Below are positions 15,101-27,100 of a stretch of 64,000 bases of DNA, piece by piece. The stretch covers positions 6,111,264-6,175,263 of the forward strand of contig NC_092583.1 of the NCBI RefSeq assembly GCF_037975245.1, in the 5' to 3' direction. Numbering within the stretch: position 1 is the stretch's first letter; each line of letters opens with the position of its first letter. The DNA is from Apostichopus japonicus (Eukaryota > Echinodermata > Holothuroidea > Aspidochirotida > Stichopodidae). The notes below the pieces were generated by a model. That model saw only the letters and a list, made by a program, of their open reading frames with translations, searched no databases and was not told the origin of the DNA. A program made the position numbers and the translations under genes.

Positions 15101-18100
15101 AAGTTGTGCATGACCTTAGGTCCTTATATTAGGTTCAGGTTAAGTGATAAGTTGTGCATGTCCTGTTCCTCATATATCAGGTTAAGTGTTAAGTTGTACA
15201 TGTCCTGCTGTACATACATCAGGTTAACTGTTAAGTTGTAAATGTCCTTCTGTCCATATATCAGGTTAAGTGTTAAGTTGTGCATGACCTTAGGTCCTTA
15301 TATCAGGTTCAGGTTTAGTGTTAAGTTGTATATGTCCTGTTGCTCATATATCAGGTTAAGTGTTAAGTTAAACATGTCCTACTGTATGCAGGTCAGGTTA
15401 AGTTGTACATGTCCTTCTGTCCATAGATCAGGTTAAGTGTTAAGTTGTACATGTCCTTCTGTCCATATATCAGGTTATTTCTTAAGTTGTACATGTCCTG
15501 CTGTACATAGATCAGGGTAAGTGTTAAGTTGTGTATGTCCTGTTTTACATAGATCAGGTTTAGTGGTAAGTTAAACATGTCCTGCTGTATGCAGGTCAGG
15601 TTAAGTTGCACATGTCCTTCTGTCCATAGATCAGGTTAAGGTTAAGTTGTGCATGACCTTAGGTCCTTATATCAGGTTCAGGTTAAGTGTTAAGTTGTGC
15701 ATATCCTGTTGCTCATATATCAGGTTAAGTGTTAAGTTGTACATGTCCTGCTGTACATAGATCAGGTTAAGTGTTAAGTTGCACATGCCCTTCTGTCCAT
15801 AGATCAGGGTAAGTGTTAAGTTGTGCATGACCTTAGGTATTTATATCAGGTTCAGGTTAAGTGTTAAGTTGTGCATGTCCTGTTGCTCATATACCAGGTT
15901 AAGTGTTAAGTTGTACATGTCCTGCTGCTCATATATCAGGTTAAGTGTTAAGTTGTACATGCCCTTCTGTCCATAGATCAGGGTAAGTGTTAAGTTGTAC
16001 ATGTCCTGCTGTACATAGATCAGGTTAAGTGTTAAGTTGTGCATGACCTTAGGTATTTATATCAGGTTCATGTTAAGTGTTAAGTTGTGCATGTCCTGTT
16101 GCTCATATATCAGGTTAAGTGTTAAGTTGTACATGTCCTGCTGCTCATATATCAGGTTAAGTGTTAAGTTGTACATGTCCTGCTGTACATAGATCAGGTT
16201 AAGTGTTAAGTTGTACATGTCCTTCTGTCCATATATCAGGTTATTTCTTAAGTTGTACATGTCCTGCTGTACATAGATCAGGGTAAGTGTTAAGTTGTGT
16301 ATGTCCTGTTTAACATAGATCAGGTTTAGTGGTAAGTTAAACATGTCCTGCTGCATGCAGGTCAGGTTAAGTTGCACATGTCCTTCTGTCCATAGATCAG
16401 GTTAAGGTTAAGTTGTGCATGACCTTAGGTCCTTATATCAGGTTCAGGTTAAGTGTTAAGTTGTGCATATCCTGTTGCTCATATATCAGGTTAAGTGTTA
16501 AGTTGTACATGTCCTGCTGTACATAGATCAGGTTAAGTGTTAAGTTGTACATGCCCTTCTGTCCATAGATCAGGGTAAGTGTTAAGTTGTACATGTCCTG
16601 CTGTACATAGATCAGGTTAAGTGTTAAGTTGTGCATGACCTTAGGTATTTATATCAGGTTCATGTTAAGTGTTAAGTTGTGCATGTCCTGTTGCTCATAT
16701 ATCAGGTTAAGTGTTAAGTTGTACATGTCCTGCTGCTCATATATCAGGTTAAGTGTTAAGTTGTACATGTCCTGCTGTACATAGATCAGGTGAAGTGTTA
16801 AGTTGTACATGTCCTTCTGTCCATATATCAGGTTATTTCTTAAGTTGTACATGTCCTGCTGTACATAGATCAGGGTAAGTGTTAAGTTGTGTATGTCCTG
16901 TTTAACATAGATCAGGTTTAGTGGTAAGTTAAACATGTCCTGCTGCATGCAGGTCAGGTTAAGTTGCACATGTCCTTCTGTCCATAGATCAGGTTAAGTT
17001 TAGGTTGTGCATGACCTTAGGTCCTTATATCAGGTTCAGTTTAAGTGTTAAGTTGTGCATGTCCTGTTGCTCATATATCAGGTTAAGTGTTAAGTTGTAC
17101 ATGTCCTGCTGTACATAGATCAGGTTAAGTGTTAAGTTGTACATGTCCTTCTGTCCATAGATCAGGTTAAGTGTTAAGTTGTACATGTCCTTCTGTCCAT
17201 AGATCAGGTTAAGGTTAAGCTGTGCATGACCTTAGTAGACCGTGGGGCAAAGCCGTTTTTCTTGCAGTTCCGTAGTCCAGTCAGAGGGGCAACTCAAAAT
17301 TACTCTCAAAAATTCACAAAAATTATATTATTCGTAAATCCGCTTTGTTCCACCAAAAATTTGCGCACGTTTTTTAGTTATTCGGTAAACTTGGTACTAT
17401 TTTTTGCACGAAAGCACTTGGAAACTCTCTCTTTGAATGGTAGGATTTAGTCCGTATACACCAATCGCAAAGCAGCATTACTGCCAAATGACAATCACAT
17501 GACAATAAGCACACACAAATCAGCATGGCTATCACATAGTTATGTTGAAACGTCCATATTTTGCGTACGAAAACAAGTTCGTCCAAGTTTTTCAAATTTG
17601 ATAGATGTACCGATATGACCTGAAAACAACATACCTATTTACCCAATGGTGAGTACTTTTCAGGTTCTTTTCATATGAAATAAAGTTGAAATCATCATTC
17701 GAAGTTCGTATTTACACAGCCGAATCACGTTTGGCAAGTATTCATAGGATGGACACTGGAACAGCTAGTTTCGCGAAAACGGTTCAATTTTCAATGTTGA
17801 GTCATTAGTGTACGACTTGCCCGTGTTTACTGACATTTTTACTCAGTATTTACCTAACTTTTTCATACTCTTGAGCTTTGTGGGTAGTAAAGTTACATTT
17901 TTATGACCCCTGGAAGTTAAAAACAATGCTTGTCTACATTATAGTCCGTCAACTAAAAGAAGATCGAAAATGACATTAGGACAAATTGAGTGATAGACTA
18001 ACGTTAATCATTAACATGGTGACTATTCGCAGAGGCTGTTAGTGTACGTAGGCGTATCGTAATCTATGTGTATACTATATGTATATTTACAACTAGATAA

Positions 18101-21100
18101 CATCAATTTGTTTATTTGTTTTGTTATTTAACTTTTGGCATGAGGGTGAAATTCGGTTAGCTTAATAAGCTAATCACACCAAGGCCCTCCCCTACATGTA
18201 ATTTAAGCTAGGCCTTCTACAACTAGCATTGACTTAAACTGAATTGCACTAGGATAAAACTGATGTCTTGTTTTTACTATATCGTTCAGTAATAGTAATG
18301 ACTGTGGGCTACTGTTTAAGCAGTCTCGTTTTCCAATTGTGTACACTGTTGGAATAAATATAGACTGATTTGTGACAACATTTCTAAGGAGGTATGACAA
18401 TGCTTTACATTTAAGGACTATTGAAAAGTAGACAGCTTTTATGGTTTGACAATTGAGATGCAATAACCTGGTCGCATATAAGACATAGTTTGGATTGGAA
18501 ACTATCAAGGTCACACTACCTCTATCGAGAAGCTTTGTCAATAATCAACCCATTGTATTCAGTAAAACGTGTTTTCATTTTCAGGGTATATAAAGAAATT
18601 TACCTAACCACATCAAATCAATTTTGCTATGCCTGACAAATCAAGACAGTTACCGAGTTACAGTACGTAGACCAAACTCTGTTATTTTTGCAAACCTTAA
18701 ATAGTCGACTCATTTTTCTACAGCAAAGTAATTAAACTATTGCTTATTTACATTCCCTTGTAGGTCTTTCAACTATGACCGAACCAACCTCAACTGATCA
18801 TGATAGGGGTGAAGAACCATGTGTCATACACCATCCAAATGTAGATGTCAGTGACATTTACAAGAAGTTCACTCCCAAGACTTGGGATACTTTCCTAAAA
18901 TGCATGGATATCTGGAAGGATCATCCTCACACTGAAAATGGAAAAACTGCCATTAAGTTTTTACATTTTCAAAATTGTGATCTACAGTCAGCCTTCCTAC
19001 CTGCACTTCCAGTTCCAACTAATGGTGGATTTCACAGGAAATGCTATCAGAGATTTACCGATGCAACCAGAATTAAATGGTTAAGAAAGCCAAGATGTGA
19101 TTCAGTAAGTGCCTTTTTCTTGAAGGGAAAAGTGAAAGTCTTGAGACACATACAAGGTGATGCAGAATCTGCAAAGTCACTAAAGATGTTGGGTGACTCC
19201 TTTACAGTTGATGAAGTCAATTTCCTTGCCGTTGAAAAATTCGTCTACAAGCTGTATGGTCAAATGGATGCAACTTCAGTCAACGACGTGCGGTTTGATA
19301 TGTTTAAGAAAGCCAACAGGATGGAGAGTACAATGCCTCCAAATAATGATGCCCTTCGTCAACATATCCTTCGTGCCAACTTCCAGGCAAGAATTTATAA
19401 ACTAAGCTTAATGAAGAATCAAGATTTGCCATCTCCTAGTGAACATGGATGGATATTTGATGATGGACACCTTGCCATTCATTGGATGACCCTCCCACCT
19501 GCTCCTGGAAGCATAATTGAACTTGGGAACTGCTCATGTAAGAAAAACAAGTGCCAACTACCAAATGCAGGAGACAGTTGCTGTGTATCCTTCGGCCTTC
19601 CATGCACAGATTTATGCCAATGCAAGGGGTGTGAAAACATCAGTCAGATGATACTTGAGATTGAAGAAGACTTGGACACAGACGAAGATGATCAGATGGA
19701 ATAACTAGTTTTTAGTCTTGGAACAGCCATGATAATGTTTGACTGTGTAAGCTGTGCCCAGGCAGACTTTTTGCAAATCTAGCCATTTATATGTTAAGTT
19801 TGAGAGCTCTCATGTGTTCGTATTTTGTAGCATGAAGTTAGAATCTAGAATTGGCAAAGCCATGGGGTACTGGCACTGGAGGGGAGGGGGCTTCCCCATC
19901 AGAATTTTGTGTCTCTGGTCAATTAAAAAATATTGCAATGCATATTGTAATTACTTTTATGTTGTGGTCAATTCAAGGAATGAAGGTAGCAGAGAAGGCA
20001 GAAGAAGGTAGCAGAAAGTTTAACTCAATAGTATCATTATTTATGCAAACAAATTTTGAAGGGATGAGTTCAAGATAATTGTACCCCCAGAAAAGTTCAT
20101 GGTACCAATTGCAATGTTTCTAAACTATAACATCACATAAATTTGTTGTAAATACCCTTTTCAGAGTGAACATTTAAGCTTAACAATTGTCACATTGACA
20201 ATGTCTGTGTTGTTGATCTTCAATCTCGTTCTCCATATAGCACATGCTGTGAGAAAATGAAGGAATAGTTATTAAAGGTGCACCACTGGCATAACTACTG
20301 GCATATTTAAGGTAACATTAACATTGCATTTCATGTTCACACATTAAGTTATGTCAATCCTCGAATCTACATTATGTGTAAGCTTGCTTTTAAACTATGA
20401 GTGTGTATGGACAAACTGAATATATGTGTGGTTATAACCCCAAACCTGTTATTGACATTTATTATGTTACTTTCTAATAGATCTAGACATTTCTAAAAGA
20501 GTTAGGTCAATTCGATTTAAATGTAGAGGTGTTAAGGCCAGTTTGAAAAAATAGAGGGCGCCCTTTATTTCCAGTATTCTTTTACCGCCATTTTCTCCTT
20601 AACGTCCGCGAAATTTTGGTGGAACAAAGTGATTTTTATTTTAGGGTGTTCTAAGCAACACTTTTATTAAGAAATTATGTTGCCCCCAGAGGTGGACTAC
20701 GGAACTCGAAAACTAAAGGGATTTTGCCTTATGCCCCACGGTCTATAGGTCCTTATATCAGGTTCATGTTAAGTGTTAAGTTGTGTATGTCCTGTTGCTC
20801 ATATATCAGGTTAACTGTTAAGTTGTACATGTCCTGCTGTACATAGATCAGGTTAAGTGTTAAGTTGTACATGTCCTTCTGTCCATAGATCAGGTTAAGT
20901 GTTAAGTTCTACATGTCCTTCTGTCGATAGATCAGGTTAAGGTTAAGCTGTGCATGACCTTAGGTCCTTATATCAGGTTCATGTTAAGTGTTAAGTTGTG
21001 TATATCCTGTTGCTCATATATCAGGTTAAGTGTTAAGTTGTACATGTCCTGCTGTACATAGATCAGGTTAAGTGTTAAGTTGTGTATGTCCTGTTGTACA

Positions 21101-24100
21101 TAGATCAGGTTTAGTGTTAAGTTCTACATGTCCTGCTGTTTGCAGGTCAGGTTAAGTTGTACATGTCCTTCTGTCCATATATCATGTAAGTGTTAAGTTG
21201 TACATATCCTGCCTGTACATCTGGTTTGAAATGCAACTGAAGAGATGCACTAATCCAATAATTTGCTGAAATTCCCCTTTCCGTGAACTGGTCTATAGAT
21301 GGTCTACAGATGATATAACTTAACCTACCTCCTCTTGATTTAAATCTCCTTTGGCAATTGTTGCGCTTTCTCTATCTTCTTCGTCCTCTGGGAACTGTCA
21401 ATCAAAGGGAAAAATATAATCATACATGAATGTTCATGCTTTATTCATTACTTGTTCATGATGACACTTCATGCTTTACACAATGTTATCTAAAGATGAA
21501 TCATGAATAGGAATTACCTGACTCAAACAGTACCTACTTCTACAGCTGTACAAAACTGTTATTTATTAAATTGGGAAAAGTAGCATTTTTTTTCAAATAG
21601 GACAGTTAAACAAATTGCAATCGTAAACGTGCAATTCTTAATTAGAATTTAATATTTTCAACAACAAACTAGATGGTTATAACTACAACAACATAGGCTT
21701 GAAAGCAAACAATTATATGATTAATGAGCAGAATTATAATGAGAAACAACATGGAATTGAGAGAGTTACATTGCACTTCCTAATTTCAAAGACATTTCTT
21801 AATAGGTTTATTGTCAATTTATTTCAGATTTTCACCTTAATTCAAAATATTCTACATTGTTGTAGATTGCTATCTCTGTCTCAGACTGCTACAGTGTGTG
21901 TCTGTTAATAGCATAGTGATCTAACTTTGTCTGTTAATAGCATAGAGATCTAACTTTGTCTAAAATCTAGTAAAACGATTCCCACAAGACTCAATGAATC
22001 TATTCCCACAAGACTCAATGAATCTATTCCCACAAGACTCAATGAATCTATTCCCACAAGATTCAATGAATCTATTCCCACAAGACTCAATGAATCTATT
22101 CCCACAAGACTCAATGAATCTATTCCCACAAGACTCAATGAATCTATTCCCACAAGACTCAATGAATCTATTCCCACAAGACTCAATGAATCTATTCCCA
22201 CAAGACTCAATGAATCTATTCCCACAAGACTCAATGAATCTATTCCCACAAGACTCAATGAATCTATTCCCACAAGACTCAATGAATCTATTCCCACAAG
22301 ACTCAATGAATCTATTCTCACAAGACTCAATGAATCTATTCCCACAAGATTCAATGAATCTATTCCCACAAGACTCAATGAATCTATTCCCACAAGACTC
22401 AATGAATCTATTCCCACAAGACTCAATGAATCTATTCCCACAAGACTCAATGAATCTATTCCCACAAGACTCAATGAATCTATTCCCACAAGACTCAGTG
22501 AATCTATTCTCACAAGACTCAGTGAATCTATTCCCACAAGATTCAATGAATCTATTCCCACAAGACTCAATGAATCTATTCCCACAAGACTCAATGAATC
22601 TATTCCCACAAGACTCAATGAATCTATTCCCACAAGACTCAATGAATCTATTCCCACAAGACTCAATGAATCTATTCCCACAAGACTCAATGAATCTATT
22701 CCCACAAGATTCAATGAATCTATTCCCACAAGACTCAATGAATCTATTCCCACAAGACTCAATGAATCTATTCCCACAAGACTCAATGAATCTATTCCCA
22801 CAAGATTCAATGAATCTATTCCCACAAGACTCAATGAATCTATTCCCACAAGACTCAATGAATCTATTCCCACAAGACTCAATGAATCTATTCTCACAAG
22901 ACTCAATGAATCTATTCCCACAAGACTCAATGAATCTATTCCCACAAGACTCAATGAATCTATTCTCACAAGACTCAATGAATCTATTCCCACAAGACTC
23001 AATGAATCTATTCCCACAAGACTCAATGAATCTATTCCCACAAGACTCAATGAATCTATTCCCACAAGACTCAATGAATCTATTTCCACAAGACTCAATG
23101 AATCTATTCTCACAAGACTCAATGAATCTATTCCCACAAGATTCAATGAATCTATTCCCACAAGACTCAATGAATCTATTCCCACAAGACTCAATGAATC
23201 TATTCCCACAAGATTCAATGAATCTATTCCCACAAGACTCAATGAATCTATTCCCACAAGACTCAATGAATCTATTCTCACAAGACTCAATGAATCTATT
23301 CCCACAAGACTCAATGAATCTATTCCCACAAGACTCAATGAATCTATTCCCACAAGACTCAATGAATCTATTCCCACAAGACTCAATGAATCTATTCCCA
23401 CAAGACTCAATGAATCTATTCCCACAAGACTCAATGAATCTATTCCCACAAGACTCAATGAATCTATGCCCACAAGACTCAATGAATCTATTCCCACAAG
23501 ACTCAATGAATCTATTCCCACAAGACTCAATGAATCTATTCCCACAAGACTCAATGAATCTATTCCCACAAGACTCAATGAATCTATTCCCACAAGACTC
23601 AATGAATCTATTCCCACAAGACTCAATGAATCTATTCCCACAAGACTCAATGAATCTATTCCCACAAGACTCAATGAATCTATTCCCACAAGACTCAATG
23701 AATCTATTCCCACAAGACTCAATGAATCTATTCCCACAAGATTCAATGAATCTATTCCCACAAGACTCAATGAATCTATTCCCACAAGACTCAATGAATC
23801 TATTCCCACAAGACTCAATGAATCTATTCCCACAAGACTCAATGAATCTATTCCCACAAGACTCAATGAATCTATTCCCACAAGACTCAATGAATCTATT
23901 CCCACAAGATTCAATGAATCTATTCCCACAAGACTCAATGAATCTATTCCCACAAGACTCAATGAATCTATTCCCACAAGACTCAATGAATCTATTCTCA
24001 CAAGATTCAATGAATCTATTCCCACAAGACTCAATGAATCTATTCCCACAAGACTCAATGAATCTATTCCCACAAGATTCAATGAATCTATTCCCACAAG

Positions 24101-27100
24101 ACTCAATGAATCTATTCCCACAAGACTCAATGAATCTATTCCCACAAGACTCAATGAATCTATTCCCACAAGATTCAATGAATCTATTCCCACAAGACTC
24201 AATGAATCTATTCCCACAAGACTCAATGAATCTATTCCCACAAGACTCAATGAATCTATTCTCACAAGACTCAATGAATCTATTCCCACAAGACTCAATG
24301 AATCTATTCCCACAAGACTCAATGAATCTATTCTCACAAGACTCAATGAATCTATTCCCACAAGACTCAATGAATCTATTCCCACAAGACTCAATGAATC
24401 TATTCCCACAAGACTCAATGAATCTATTCCCACAAGACTCAATGAATCTATTCTCACAAGACTCAATGAATCTATTCTCACAAGACTCAATGAATCTATT
24501 CCCACAAGATTCAATGAATCTATTCCCACAAGACTCAATGAATCTATTCCCACAAGACTCAATGAATCTATTCCCACAAGATTCAATGAATCTATTCCCA
24601 CAAGACTCAATGAATCTATTCCCACAAGACTCAATGAATCTATTCCCACAAGACTCAATGAATCTATTCCCACAAGACTCAATGAATCTATTCCCACAAG
24701 ACTCAATGAATCTATTCCCACAAGACTCAATGAATCTATTCCCACAAGACTCAATGAATCTATTCCCACAAGACTCAATGAATCTATTCCCACAAGACTC
24801 AATGAATCTATTCCCACAAGACTCAATGAATCTATTCCCACAAGACTCAATGAATCTATTCCCACAAGACTCAATGAATCTATTCCCACAAGACTCAATG
24901 AATCTATTCCCACAAGACTCAATGAATCTATTCCCACAAGACTCAATGAATCTATTCCCACAAGACTCAGTGAATCTATTCTCACAAGACTCAGTGAATC
25001 TATTCCCACAAGATTCAATGAATCTATTCCCACAAGACTCAGTGAATCTATTCCCACAAGACTCAATGAATCTATTCCCACAAGACTCAATGAATCTATT
25101 CCCACAAGACTCAATGAATCTATTCCCACAAGACTCAATGAATCTATTCCCACAAGATTCAATGAATCTATTCCCACAAGACTCAATGAATCTATTCCCA
25201 CAAGACTCAATGAATCTATTCCCACAAGATTCAATGAATCTATTCCCACAAGACTCAATGAATCTATTCCCACAAGACTCAATGAATCTATTCCCACAAG
25301 ACTCAATGAATCTATTCCCACAAGACTCAATGAATCTATTCCCACAAGACTCAATGAATCTATTCCCACAAGACTCAATGAATCTATTCCCACAAGACTC
25401 AATGAATCTATTCTCACAAGACTCAATGAATCTATTCCCACAAGACTCAATGAATCTATTCCCACAAGACTCAATGAATCTATTCCCACAAGACTCAATG
25501 AATCTATTCCCACAAGACTCAATGAATCTATTCCCACAAGACTCAATGAATCTATTCCCACAAGACTCAATGAATCTATTCCCACAAGACTCAATGAATC
25601 TATTCCCACAAGACTCAATGAATCTATTCCCACAAGACTCAATGAATCTATTCCCACAAGACTCAATGAATCTATTCTCACAAGACTCAATGAATCTATT
25701 CCCACAAGATTCAATGAATCTAGGATTTGTCACCCATGATTTGCAGACCTGCCAACCTGCTTGTCACAAAAATAGCGAGATTTAACATTTTTTATGCAAA
25801 AAATAGGGAGAATCATTGAAAAAATAGGGAGTTCAACATTTTGGAAAGTTCCGTATATGAATAGCAATGTGTAAATGATATAACTAGAAACAGGGTGCTA
25901 GTTGCTACTACGTTTGACACATGATGTCAGCAGCTAACAATGATATATATCTGAATATGAAATGTGCTACCTAACCTACAGTTTGTGTTACAACACCTGT
26001 CATACCGTATTACTCTATTTACTGAGCTGTCAACACTGCAGTATGTAGACATGAGCTCACAACAAGTTACCGCCGGGTAATACTACTCTCCCACTTACAG
26101 AAGTGTTGATATTGTAGTAGCTTAGTCTACTTCACACCAAACTTGTCGCAATTTGGGCATTATCTTGGGAGCATGAACAGGGAGACCGGGAGATTGGCTA
26201 AAAAGCCAGGGGAATCCCAGTAAAACCAGGAGAGTTGACAGGTCTGCATTTGTCACCAGTGATTATAGATGTTATGTTAATCAGTGATAAACATGTAAAT
26301 TAGTATTGTGTGGTGCCTTTATTTTCATACTGATCATAGCTTCCCACATTGCAAATCACATCACTGACGTGAGTGTCATGAGCCTAGCTTTGGGTGACAC
26401 TCAGCATAGTGTAACTGCTGTATAGTAATTCACTTGAATAGTATACAGTGAGATTCCACATGGTGTCATTGCTGTAGTAATAAGCTATTTTGGAGATGCC
26501 ACCAGCGCAGTTGGTAGCCTTTCACTGCAATGTTGTACTACTGCACAATATTTCAACGAGAGTTTAATATACATTTTACAAAAATAACTTGACTAATCAG
26601 TCATTCACAGTGTAATATCATCTATTGATATTTCTTCATTCATAACTTTCCAATTGTGAGTGATAGTGGCCAATCTGAAGTATCAGCTGATAATTACTCT
26701 ACATGTATAAGGCCCTGATAGATTTAACACTTTGTATGTGTTCCCTAACACATTAGTGTAAATACATCATTGTAGGAAGTGTAGGATCACATAAATGTCT
26801 ATGAACGAAAGTTTAGTACTGTTACCCATTGACCATTTGCACATACTCCTCTATGGTGTAACTCCGAACTAGCTTATAGACATGTAGACAGTCCACCGTA
26901 CAACAGAGAACCAGAGCAGAGCATTGTTGCTGTTGCAATACAGTATGTACAGTGCAATAGAGCAGCGCACTGTTGCTGTTGTAAACCACTTTTTCAGTCC
27001 CCTTCAATAGAGCAGCACATTGTTGCTGTTATTAACCACTGGTACAGTACAGTGAAATAGAGCAGCACCTTGTTGCTGTTGTAATCCGCTTGTAAAGTAC

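Larger units (their letters stand above)
17236..20745 (+). mobile_element. 3.5-kb TIR DNA transposon inserted in the 42-bp satellite, 3-bp TSD
   Basis: Termini are inverted: TAGACCGTGGGGCA at 17236 and its complement TGCCCCACGGTCTA (one side TGCCCC) ending at 20745. Further inverted blocks follow: GTTCCGTAGTCCA, GGGGCAAC and TTTGTTCCACCAAAA (17343-17357 and 20616-20630), so the TIRs span about 130 bp. TAG flanks both ends (17233-17235, 20746-20748); removing the element and one TAG restores the satellite unit GACCTTAGGTCCTTATATCA. It carries one two-exon gene and no transposase I can recognise. A 3-bp TSD is used by several superfamilies (CACTA, Harbinger, Zator, Academ), so placement is open. 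Confidence 0.93.

Noticed and set aside
13889-16969. Many 60-106 codon minus-strand frames of the [14 protein letters not shown] type
   Set aside because: The 42-bp unit equals 14 codons; frames start and stop with unit variants. No sign of a gene.
18203-18541. 112-codon minus frame inside the 3.5-kb transposon as a transposase
   Set aside because: No catalytic motif, no promoter or splice context, and composition like AT-rich noise.
21950-25785. Four open frames of 757-1263 codons
   Set aside because: All follow from one 24-bp unit whose length is a multiple of three; frames on both strands are equally open, with no promoter, splice or codon evidence. Treated as satellite.
26508-26524. tRNA or SINE A box
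   Set aside because: CAGCGCAGTTGGTAGCC resembles an A box, but no B box or cloverleaf can be drawn downstream.
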